DNA of 64,000 bases from positions 108,883,849-108,947,848 of the forward strand of contig NC_050104.1 of assembly GCF_902167145.1 (NCBI RefSeq), written 5' to 3'. Under the pieces are notes generated by a model that did no database searches, was not told where the DNA came from, and worked only from the letters and a program-made list of their open reading frames with translations. Source of the stretch: Zea mays. Its lineage: Eukaryota > Streptophyta > Magnoliopsida > Poales > Poaceae. Positions within the stretch are counted from its first letter, which is position 1; every line of letters begins with the position of its first letter. This document shows, in pieces, positions 35,004-44,685 of the stretch. Both the position numbers and the translations under genes were made by a program.

Positions 35004-36999
35004 TCTACTACTTATTAAGGCTGTAAGGGTAGCCTGCCGTTCTGCCGTTATGCAATCTCAGACGTCCGTTATGTCGTTTTGCAATCTCAGCCGTTCGATC
35101 TAGTCTTATCCCACGCCCCCGATCGTGTGCCCCGATCCCGCCTCCTCGGCCCGAATTCATCGCGACCCCAGAACTTTCGATCCAGCCCCCATCCTCTGCT
35201 CGCCGCACCACGTGGCCTCGTTCTCCCCGTCCTCGACACCTCGCTCCACGCCTGCCCCCGCCTGACGCCCCTCGTTGCCCCCCGTCCTCGGCGACTCCCC
35301 TTCTGCCCCCCGTCCTCGTTGGCCTCGGCGCCTACTCTCTCCGTCGTGTGGGAGGGGGAAGCGGGGGAGGAAGAGGAACAAGCAGTTAAGCCGGCTCGAC
35401 TGCTCGTCTCTCACCAAAATCCCCCCAAACCTCATCGACGAGGAGGATGGAGATGGAGTCCATGCCCCACCGCTTCGCCCTTTTCGTCGAGTTATCGCCC
35501 CACAACTCCTTGGCATCGCAACCACCGCTTCTCATGTGGCGCCCCTGCCGGCAAGCACACATGGCTCTAGGCACCTCCCGCCTCCGCGCTTCTTCGGCCT
35601 CTTGATGTTGTCGTCGTGTCCATCCTCTTGATGTTGACGTTGTGCTCCCCCAGCGCGGTGGTGGTGGTCCGGCCCGCTCGGCTCGATCGTGCTCTTCATA
35701 TACGCGATCGAATTGAAGGTGCGCGCATCCATCCATCCTCATTCGCCCTAACACATGTCGTGGTGGCCTCTTAATTGAATGCTTATGTATTAGGCTTACT
35801 CTTTCTTTTGCTGATGGTGGAGGGTCCTCTCTAGCACTGCGGTGGCCAGGTTGCTGTGAATTTTGTGGATTGGGTTGCGTAGATCGGAATGTGCTGTGGC
35901 TGTCATTGTACGGGTCGGTAGCTGGCGCATGGAGGGATGCACTCATCACACCCTGATATTATCTTGCTGGTTCTTCAATTCGAGTTTATAATGTTAATTG
36001 ATAATTGTTCTTTATTTTAAAGTTTTTTCTTTATTATTTTTTTACTTTTGAGGCAGGTTTTATTGTGTAGGAATATGCTACTGACTGTTGCTGGTTAAAT
36101 TTTTAGAGTGGTGTTGACCCACATGCTTTTGGAAATGTTATGATGCCAGTGATGTACCAGCAGATGTTCCAGGTTTGATTTTATGTTTGTTTGCAAGTTC
36201 CATTCATCTTGCAAGGACTTCTTTTTGGGGGGCATGAACTGATTGCATTCAATGGCACGTTGGTATGGCTAGGTGCCTCCAAAGCCAAATGAGACCGTGC
36301 AGGATACTTCAGCCAATGGAAAAAGTAAGCGACCTCGCGGTCAGAAGCTCACAGAGACATCCCAACAGGCAAATGGAACCCCAGCATCTGCATCTGGCTA
36401 GGGTGGACTACTAACATTTTGAACAGGTTTTCCTGATTTACTTCTAATGCTTTGTATGCTTAGTTCAACTATGGTCACATCACCTGAATTGTGGCAACTT
36501 TATTTGTTCTTCCCAGGATTTCTGTACATACGTTGACTTCCCAGAAATTTTACATATGAACGCTGGCACTAACAATTACCTCAATGTTGTCCAAGGTATC
36601 TGGCCCAGGACTGGAAATTGTCTCTCGCACACTTTCTTTTTGTGTGTGGCTGATTTCTGCAAGACAGGTTCCACCTAATGTACAAGTCCCCTTGTCCTTT
36701 TTATGATATGTAAATGAATGTTCTTGGAACAGCTCTATCATGGCTCATGAGTACGTGTCAGTTGCCTTCGAATTCCCATTGTCGATACCGGATCGATGGC
36801 TAATGCATATATAGAAATATAAAGGGGACAGATTATGATTATGGGGGTATTTGAATGTACTAGAACTAATAGTTAGTGACTCTATTGGAACTAATAGTTC
36901 TTGGCATTGAAGCGTCTCCTGACTGGTCATTGGGTACTTCGGCAATAATCATAACGATTCCATGTGTTTCCTTGTAGCATCGCACGGGCATAAACCTAT
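35004..36999 (+). mobile_element. nested non-autonomous Helitron
   Basis: At 35004, TCTACTACTTATTAAGGCTG and the following GTAAGGGTAGCCTGCCGTTC closely resemble the outer element's 5' end (21399). The preceding base is A. At 36980-36999, GCATCGCACGGGCATAAACC followed by TAT and T resembles a Helitron 3' end, with CTAT in place of CTAG. The outer Helitron's own 3' end lies just 59 bp further. This order (5' outer, 5' inner, 3' inner, 3' outer) is what a nested insertion predicts. The degraded 3' tetranucleotide keeps confidence moderate. Confidence 0.6.
35430..36410 (+). pseudogene. unidentified captured gene pieces in the nested Helitron
   Basis: A GC-rich 5' exon-like stretch (35150-35720, with ATG context near 35446) is followed by intron-like AT-rich DNA. 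Two clear exon pieces come next: 36105-36172 (DPHAFGNVMMPVMYQQMFQ) and 36273-36399 (VPPKPNETVQDTSANGKSKR, then a basic and Ser/Thr-rich tail) with a TAG stop. GT-AG borders are visible. The protein end is short and polar. I cannot name the family. Confidence 0.45.
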
Positions 37000-37058
37000 T
37001 TGTACATAATTATAGTGGTATTATAGATCTCCGTTGCAACGCACGGGCACTCACCTAG

Positions 37059-37396
37059 TTAATCCATAAGCAAGAACCAAACCTCTGTTGCCTCATGAAA
37101 CTAAGCATTATTATTAAAGGCGTAACACCTAATTTGGGAGCAACTACTATATAATTATATATTCTGAACATATCATAGGTATAATTATATATTCCGAACA
37201 TAATTAGGAAGCATAAAACCTTAGAGCTTGTTTGGGAATACTGTTTTTCAAAACCACAGTTTATAATAACACGGTCTATCGAATGTCATAACACTACCAT
37301 AGTACATTCGTGAAATCATGTGTGATAACAACATTGTGTTTGTTGACATTGGAACATTGTGGTTAATTGTTATTGGCTTAGCAAAGTGAATTACAA
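37059..37396. other. flank between Helitron and CACTA; no gene
   Basis: AT-rich. ATAATTATATATTC occurs twice (about 37151 and 37181). No ORF is supported. Its last three bases CAA are the CACTA target duplication. Confidence 0.6.
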
Positions 37397-37655
37397 CACT
37401 ACTACAGGTATCCTCTATACAGGCGGTCCGGTTAGCCTCTACACAGGCGGTTCCAGGAACCGCTTGTGGTGCACCGCCTGTGATGTAAAACAACATCACA
37501 GGCGGTCAATCAAAAACCGCCTGTGATAGACACACATCACAGGCGGTCCTGTTTAAAAGAACCGCCTGTGATAGTCACACATCACAGGCGGTCCGGTTTA
37601 AAAGAACCGCCTGTGATAGACACACATCACAGGCGGTTTTAATTATAAGCCGCCT
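37397..37655. repeat. CACTA left subterminal repeats
   Basis: After the terminal repeat, CACATCACAGGCGGT and its complement ACCGCCTGTGATG alternate about ten times, forming nested hairpins. In En/Spm such short subterminal repeats bind the regulatory protein TnpA. The same role here is inferred. Confidence 0.85.
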
Positions 37656-37950
37656 GTATTTCCCAGATCCATATATAGAAGCAGATTCATATATATTTTC
37701 CAGATTCATATACAGAAACAGAATTAATAACAGCCTGTGATTCAAACACAGATTCAAACACATATATAGCAGGTTCCATAAACAGATTCATCATACAAAG
37801 ATTCAAACATCCCCATATACATACACAGATTCATATCCACATATATATCAAGTTCCATCATACACAGATTTATACACATCAAGTTGCATAACAACTCAAC
37901 ATCTCAAAGTTCCATAGACAACTAAACATCGAAAGTTCCTAACTAAAGAC

Positions 37951-40900
37951 CTAAACACTGTGTGATATTGTGTACAAACTTAGTTCTGGGAATTTTTGCA
38001 AATTTCCATTTACATTGTAGAATAGCCCTTGTTGATGAAGAACTTCACGGCGCATAAAGTAAAGCAAGTCTCTTACAACCTTAGCCACGCCGGTGGAAAC
38101 CATATCTCTTTCTAACCATTCAGCATTGATCTTAGATTTAGGAACCTGCAATGAAAGCAAAAATCAATCGGTGCTAAGAGTAATGTGATGAGCAACAATA
38201 TAACATAAAAATTGCAATATAGACAATGATAGCGAACTTACATCCTCACGATTGACCATGTAATGGAAGGTGACACGACACCATTCGCATACATAATAAC
38301 CGCACAGGACAGTACCCGGAGGTTGTTTGTCACCATATGGAAATAATGATATTGACAAATTAGGCTTGTCCTCTGGATGTTCGCCGCCAAGATCTTTCCA
38401 ATAAAAACGGTATGCACTGCATATAAGAATAGCATTGTGAGATTAAGAATACATTTGTTAAGTTGTAATAAGTACAAGTGTGCAATAATAATCATACTTC
38501 TCTAAAATCTTCAAGAAGTCATTATACGTAGCCTTTTCCATTCTCAGTGAGTCGAAGACCACGACTTTACCATCCTTTGGCCAGATCATGATACAAATGT
38601 AGTGGTCACTATATAGACATAGACGAAAACACATGTTAATATCACGATTGCCATAATTTATAGTTCAAAATTAAACCATGTCGATAACTTACTTAAAGTG
38701 GTGCGGAGCTATTATTAAGTCCTTGCCATGTTGTACATGATTATACATGGCTCGTCCAATGTATGCCGCCATTACCTTCATTTTCTTTCTCTGATTCTGT
38801 TTGACGGCTTTCTCAAATTCAGCATCGTCCAAGTCTTTGTATTCTTCTCCTTGCCTCCGAGCAACTACTTTGTAGCGAGCTTGGGATATCATCAACGGGT
38901 CAAGAAACCCTGTCTTAAGTTGTTTCTTCTTATCATTCATGTATTGCATCCTACGTGTAATAGTGTTAATCGTTAGACTCTCGTTTATGTGTGCGTGTAC
39001 AAAACTAACAAATATGAAAGTTTAGAGGTACTTACAAGCAGAAGAGGGTTAAGTAGTTCGTTTCCATCCTTTGTCGGTGGTACAACGACCAGAGATCGTT
39101 AAAGAATAAATGCCGCACAGGATTTATATGATCATTGCTCCAAAATGCATCTTCTGGCACAACAAATGTGAATTCCTCGAGTTTGTATTTGTTGCTAGCC
39201 ACCATGTACCACTCATGCATTCTAATCTCCGGAGTCGACAACTTAGAAAGTTGCACCGTCGTTAAGAACGGCCTCCCATTCACAAATTTAGGAGGAACAT
39301 CCTCCTTCTTGTATACCGAGATATTGGTTTTAAGACGTAATGATTCTCGAGTATGAATCATTCCATCTTCTTCCCATACTTCGAAATTGTCTATTTGGGC
39401 CGGCCGTGTGCCTACTCCATGAGATGCTGATACTGCTTTTGATTGATTAGTCATAACTCTCTGCAATTTATGCAGGTAGCGTGCCACTGATTCTGACGGT
39501 TTCTTGACATCGTCTGTGGCGATTCGCTTATGAATCTTCTTTGAAATAGTTGGCCCTTCAACATTGGTGCCAACCTTTGGTTCCTTTTTGATGTTGACGT
39601 CGACATTCTGAGGAACAATTTTGTCTACGTCCCCCTCGTCGAGTTCCTTCGCAAGAGGCGATATGATTGTTTCAACGATTTTTTTGGAGGTCGGTGTCAT
39701 ATCTTCCTGCACCATGGGGTGTGGAATGATTGAACTAGCTTTTTGTTGCATTGGTGTTGAATTCGGCTCCTCACCAAACTTGATGTCGCGTCGATGCCAA
39801 AGGACCAACTCGTTAATTGCCTCATGCAAAGTTATGATCCCCTCAACTGGAAAATCTATCTCCCAATCTTCACAACCATTGTCTGTGATTTCTAGAACTT
39901 CGACCACAACATAGTGTGGCGGGACAGGATTGTCCTTGTAGTTAACAAGTCCTGGTTTTACCAAACCAGTAGCAGCTTGCTTTGTTTTTGTCCCAGATCG
40001 ATTGATTGGAATATGAAGAAAGCAAGGCTTGTCCTCAACAATATCGTCTACAGGGTACTTGGTCAAGTCTTGCACAGATCCAATGCTGCTAGGGACTATA
40101 GGTGGACTCATGTGGCTTGGCTTAAGTTCAAATGATATGCATTCTGTTTTCTTCATTTTGTTCATCACGTCATTAATAGCCTTTTGTACCCTTTCATCAA
40201 TAGTCTCTTCAAGGGTCCTTTTCGACTTCTCGTGTTTCCTATATGACGACGCATACTCTGGAAACGCCTCTCTCCAGGAAATCTTAGAAGAGATTCCCCG
40301 AGCCCGTCCAGTGTGTTCAGGATTGCCTAGGGCTGCAGTTAGTATGTCATTCTCCCTCCGAGGCTTAAATTCTCCTTTTTTTCTCTTATCTGCATATTCT
40401 TGAATTTTTGACGAAACTTCGCCTACCAATTCTGGATGCACAAGTTTGCCGTCCTCACTCAAACCTGCTCGACCTAAGATCCAACGAATAGCTCTCTCAT
40501 CGATATCTTTTAATATTGGGTCCAAAGTGCCGTTAGTTATAGCTTCCTCGATAATCTTGTTCCACTGCACAACTTTATGGTGATATCCGCTTGACCCCAG
40601 GCGATGGGGGTGTTTGTTCATCTTCGCTCTCTGAGAATTAGTTTCGCCCAGTTCTTTGGCCTTCAGTTCGGTCTTCTGACGAACAAATTCCTCCCACTGA
40701 GCTTGAGTGATTTTCCCCATTTTCTTGGGCGGAGGAACCTTATTCTTCTTAACAAAGTCCCTATTCATCTCGGCCTTCCACCCACGAAACATCTTGGCCA
40801 TAGCAGAGAGCATCGACTTCCTTACTGCATCCTCTGTGCCTTTTGGGAACTTGAATGACTCAGACAACTTAGCCCATAGCTTGTTGCGGGTGTCTTCATC

Positions 40901-41464
40901 TAAATCCTTCCATTTTTGAAGTGTGATTGGCACTATATCTCTAACAGTAGCCCCGCAGGAATTTCGAAACTTTGTAACCACGTCAAGTGGTTCTTCAGGA
41001 AACCCCTCTGCATTTAGTTTTGTTACATACATAACTGCACCTTCTTTCATCTGATTTGGACCTCGTCGCCCTCGTTTCCGCTTATGTGAAACGGATGATT
41101 CAGGCATCGGAGCATCCTCCGTGTTTCGTGTAGAAGATGCATCCTCTTTCTTCTCTTCATTTGAAATCTATATAGTGAAAAAATTAATGGCCTTTCATAT
41201 ATGAACATTATTTTACAATATAGTCGACATATTTCTATTTACCTCTTCATCGTTGGGAATATAGTCGGCATCAAGCTCATCTGATGTTTTTTTCTTCCTT
41301 GGAGGTATAGGAGTACAAGGATTGTCGTCACTAGAACTATCCTCCCCGCTCCCTTCACTGGAGCTGCTCGTTGTCTGCCATTCAAGTTTGGTCGCGTCTT
41401 CATCAACTTTGTTAGACGCACCGGTGCAGACCACATCCATACTAGGCTGCTCGTTGTCTGCCAT
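37951..41464 (-). CDS. CACTA Ptta/En/Spm-type protein with C-terminal Ulp1-like cysteine protease
   Basis: The gene has several exons. Exon 1 starts at ATG 41464 with an acidic Ser-rich N-terminus. The large exon (about 41107-39032, 691 open codons) starts with a basic patch (KRKRGRRGP) and contains [20 protein letters not shown], the core of the plant transposase Ptta/En/Spm family (Pfam PF03004). Later exons (38949-38689, about 38640-38490, about 38410-38220, 38160-37951) give [20 protein letters not shown] and [15 protein letters not shown]. These show the His, Asp, Gln and Cys-Gly order of Ulp1-like C48 proteases, which remove SUMO. No stop is seen inside the exons I could read. Exon borders are approximate. 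A role as a TnpA-like DNA-binding regulator is likely. Why a protease is attached is unknown. Confidence 0.75.
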
Positions 41465-41573
41465 TCAAGCTGGTTCCATCGATAAAGGGATATATTGTTA
41501 GTCTGATATACTGGTTCCATCAATAAGGGAACTTGGAGAAAAGGCACTTTCCAATGCAGTTAGACAGAGAAGG

Positions 41574-42101
41574 CATGGCTGTGATGTTATAATGCTGAAG
41601 GACCCCAAGAAGAGATTATGCCCTATAGTCTACCACCTCTCGTTATTTGTGGGCTTCACCGAGGGCGGGAAACATTTGGTGACATCAAACGACCTTCGGG
41701 CTGGGGACGTCTGCGAGCTTGTTAAGGGGCCAGACGATGGTGAGCCGGTGTACTCTATCCGGATGTGTGGTCACAAAATTTAAAGCCGCCCCGGCTTCAT
41801 CTGTGCGCTTCTCTTCTCTTATGTCGGCTACTAAGATCACTTAGCACCCCACCTAAGAGAAGAGAAGCACACACATGCAGCCGGGGCAGCTTTTAATTTT
41901 GTGACCACACATCCGGACATAGTACACCGGCTCAACATCGTCTGGCCTCTTAACAAGCTCGCAGACGTCTTCAACCCGAAGGTCGTTTGCTATCACCAAA
42001 TGTTTCCAGCCATCGGTGAAGCCCACAAATAACGGGAGGTGGTAGACTACAGGGCTTAATCTCTTCTTGGGGTCCTTCAGCATTATAACATCACAACCAT
42101 G
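41574..42101. repeat. hairpin 1 made of a B3-domain gene fragment
   Basis: Arms 41574-41821 and 41854-42101 (248 bp each, about 92% identical by eye, 20 differences) flank a 32 bp loop. Each arm reads on its own strand as the end of a plant B3 DNA-binding domain (arm 1: VGFTEGGKHLV and NDLRAGDVCELV). A transcript through this would fold into a long double strand. Confidence 0.92.
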
Positions 42102-42550
42102 CTGAAGGACCCCAAGAAGAGATTAAGCCCTGTAGGACCCCAAGAAGAGATTAAGCCCTATGGACTACCACCTCCCGTTATTTGTGGGCTTCACCGAGGG
42201 CGGGAAACATTTGGTGACATCAAACGACCTTCGGGCTGGGGACGTCTGCGAGCTTGTTAAGGGGCCAGATGATGGTGAGCCGGTGTACTCTGTCCGGATG
42301 TGTGGTCACAAAATTTAAAGCCGCCCCGGCTTCATCTGTGCGCTTCTCTTCTCTTATGTCGGCTACTAAGATCACTTAGCACCCCACCTAAGAGAAGAGA
42401 AGCACACACATGCAGCCGGGGCAGCTTAACAAACTCGCAGACGTCTTCAACCCGAAGATCGTTTGCTATCACCAAATGTTTCCAGCCATCGGTGAAGCCC
42501 ACAAATAACGGGAGGTGGTAGACTACAGGACTTAATCTCTTCTTGGGGTC
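42102..42550. repeat. hairpin 2, a tandem copy of hairpin 1
   Basis: Arm 3 is 42102-42356 and arm 4 is 42389-42550, around the same 32 bp loop. Arm 3 is closer to arm 1, and arm 4 to arm 2, than arms within a hairpin are to each other. The inverted duplication therefore came first, then the whole hairpin was copied. Arm 4 lacks about 80 bp. The start of arm 3 has a 26 bp local duplication. Confidence 0.88.
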
Positions 42551-43490
42551 TACACACTTAAGATTGTAGGAGCTAGTGCTCAACTACTAGCATCTATAGA
42601 TATGGACACAAGTCCAAATTTGGTGCTACTCGGCACCATCGATATCACTAGAAAAAAGTGGTCTTAAGTGTGTACACTGATTCCGGTTCACTTGGAGTCA
42701 GCATACTTTTTGATGGACAGAGCACACTTCTCAAGCATGTCGCATACATCTCCAATTTGAAACAAAGTGGTCTTAAGTGTGTACACTGATTCCGGTTCAC
42801 TAGTATCCACAACCCCATCAGTCACTAGACTGCGAATGATGTCAACATGTGTCTCGATGACTCGAACTGAGCTCTCAACCATGTCAAGTGGCTCTTTTTC
42901 CATCTCTAAAACTGAAAATGGCCAAGCCTCACAATCAACATTGAGATCGCAACAAAGGCAGGGATCAGAGGGAAAACAAGGATGTGGCTTATAGGGCAAA
43001 AAGAGGGGTCCAAATAACATTGTCATGGCTATGAACAAGTCAAAGATGGGAGATAAGAACAAGTCTTATAACATAGGGTTGGGAAGCAAATATAGGTAGT
43101 CAAAAAACTAAGAAGGGAGATAAGAACAAGTCTTATAACATAGGGAGATAATAACATTGCCATGGCTATGTACTTCCATGATGTATGTGGCCATAAACAC
43201 TAAAAATAGACTTGTTTCCCCAATCACTATGGAGATTTTCTACCAAGAAGGGGTCCTAGTAGTTGCATCAACTATCCATGACAAAATTCTTCATAAGCAT
43301 AATTACCAACATTTAATCACAAGGGATACAAGCTACTAAAGCAAAAATGGTGACCTTAACAAAATATGTAAGTGAAAACACCAACAATATAAGCATAATG
43401 ACCAACATTAACAATATAAGATTAACAATAATTAAGGCAGGACTAGCAAAAACAAGTAATCAAGGCATGAATTTTTAACAAGTAATTAAG
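42551..43490. other. CACTA intergenic region, no clear gene
   Basis: GTGGTCTTAAGTGTGTACAC with the bases after it is present twice (about 42658 and 42767). AAGAACAAGTCTTATAACAT is also duplicated (about 43055 and 43122). A 124-codon reverse ORF (43062-42688) spans one of these repeats. Its Asp/Glu/Val-rich C-terminal half looks protein-like, but I do not recognise it. Confidence 0.5.
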
Positions 43491-43499
43491 GCATGATCA

Positions 43500-43960
43500 A
43501 GGAGTGCACCGAGGGCTCGGAGATGGGCACGGCGGCGCACTCGGCGCTCGGGCTCGGCGGCGCTTGGCCTCGGAGACGGTGGCGCTTGGGCTCGGGGACG
43601 GGGAAGGGGACGGTGGCGCACTCGGAGATGGGCACGGCGGCGCGCTCGGGCTCAGGGACGGGGAAGGGGACGGTGGCGCACTCGGAGATGGGCTCGGCGG
43701 CGCTCGGGCTCAGGGACGGGGAAGGGGACGGTGGCGCACTCGGAGATGGGCTCGGCGACGCTCGGGCTCGGGTTCGGGGACGGCGGCGCTTGGCCTCGGA
43801 GACGGTGGCGCTCGGGGACGGGGCCCAGCTCGGAGACGGTGGCGGTTGGGCTCGGGCTCGGCGACGGCGTGGCGGGCGCTCACGGCTCGGAGACGGGGAC
43901 GGGAACGGCGGCGCAGCAGCCTGGCGGCGTAGTATCAGCTCCGGGCGAAAACTAAACCCT
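43500..43960. repeat. GC-rich minisatellite upstream of the TnpD gene
   Basis: Short units around GGCGCACTCGGAGATGGGC and CTCGGGGACGGGGAAGGGGA repeat with variation over about 460 bp. Three overlapping frames stay open because of composition, so no protein is claimed. It is the only strongly GC-rich block in the element and resembles a CpG-rich promoter or first-exon region. Confidence 0.85.
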
Positions 43961-43991
43961 AAGCCACCGTACCGACGCTTTTATATAGTAA

Positions 43992-44161
43992 ACACATCAC
44001 AGGTGGATTTTAAGAACAACCGCTTGTGATGTATAACATCACAAGCGGTTTTCTATTGCGACCGCCTATGATATGTAAACATCACAGGCGGTCGCAATAG
44101 AAAACCGCTTGTGATGTTATACATCACAAGCGGTTGTTCTTAAAATCCGCCTGTGATGTGT
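43992..44161. repeat. 170 bp near-perfect palindrome of subterminal motifs
   Basis: The two 83-85 bp arms match with about three mismatches around a centre at 44076. Each arm contains three copies of CATCACA(A/G)GCGGT-type words identical to those at the element's ends. It lies about 525 bp upstream of the TnpD ATG. Confidence 0.92.
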
Positions 44162-44685
44162 ATGTAGTATAAAAGGCTCGGTTCCAGCGCAGGAACCCTA
44201 ACTTCCGGAGCCCGACGCCGCTAGGCTGCACACTACTGTAGCGGCGGCGGATTTTTCTGATCTACGGGGAGAAGGTTTTGTTTTTGATTTTCGGGCTTGA
44301 TTTCAAGAGTTTATGCATATATATGATCTCCGTTTGTTTTATTTCTCATTTTGATACGATTTTTTGCCTCAATTTTGTAATATAGACCGGAATTGAAGAA
44401 AAACTCAGGAATTCCAAGATTTAGACTTGTAGTTGATCTAATTTAAAGATTTTTTTTGAAGAGTTGTCTCACCTCAAGGTACCTATATTGCTGCAATCTT
44501 GTTTCATTTTCATGCACATTAATTCGTTCATGATTTAGGGATTAAATTCAATTAATTAGGGATATTTTAAAAAATTTTGTCTCATGTACTAGGTACATCT
44601 CGATATGATCTTGTTTCACTTTCATGAACATTTATTTTTTCATGTTACATCTCGATATTGACGTTAATCAATATAGGGATAGGTA

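Larger units (their letters stand above)
21399..37058 (+). mobile_element. Helitron with Rep/helicase gene and captured gene fragments
   Basis: It starts TCTCTACTACTA (5' TC end) after host A 21398. It ends GCACGGGCACTCACCTAG at 37058 before host T 37059. CTAG with a preceding CCGTTGCAACGCACGG hairpin-like segment is the plant Helitron 3' end, and A/T insertion is the rule. The 15.7 kb contains GC-rich captured 5' exons (about 21620-22260), a SERRATE fragment (-), the decayed RepHel gene (+), a JmjC-type fragment (-), unidentified exons (+) and a nested Helitron (35004-36999). The pairing of these two ends is inferred: only one 5' end and this 3' end remain after removing the nested element. 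Confidence 0.75.

Noticed and set aside
35079..35949. Long ORFs on both strands of the GC-rich block
   Set aside because: Open frames on both strands reflect GC content. Only the downstream exon pieces look protein-like.
37222..37260. MITE start (GAGCTTGTTTGGGA)
   Set aside because: No matching inverted end with a target duplication was found nearby.
37430..37640. Regularly spaced short repeats resembling a CRISPR array
   Set aside because: The repeats alternate in orientation and sit at a CACTA terminus of a plant genome. They are subterminal transposase-binding repeats.
43493..44029. Overlapping plus-strand ORFs of 142-178 codons
   Set aside because: Several frames are open at once over a GC-rich minisatellite. 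This is composition, not coding selection.
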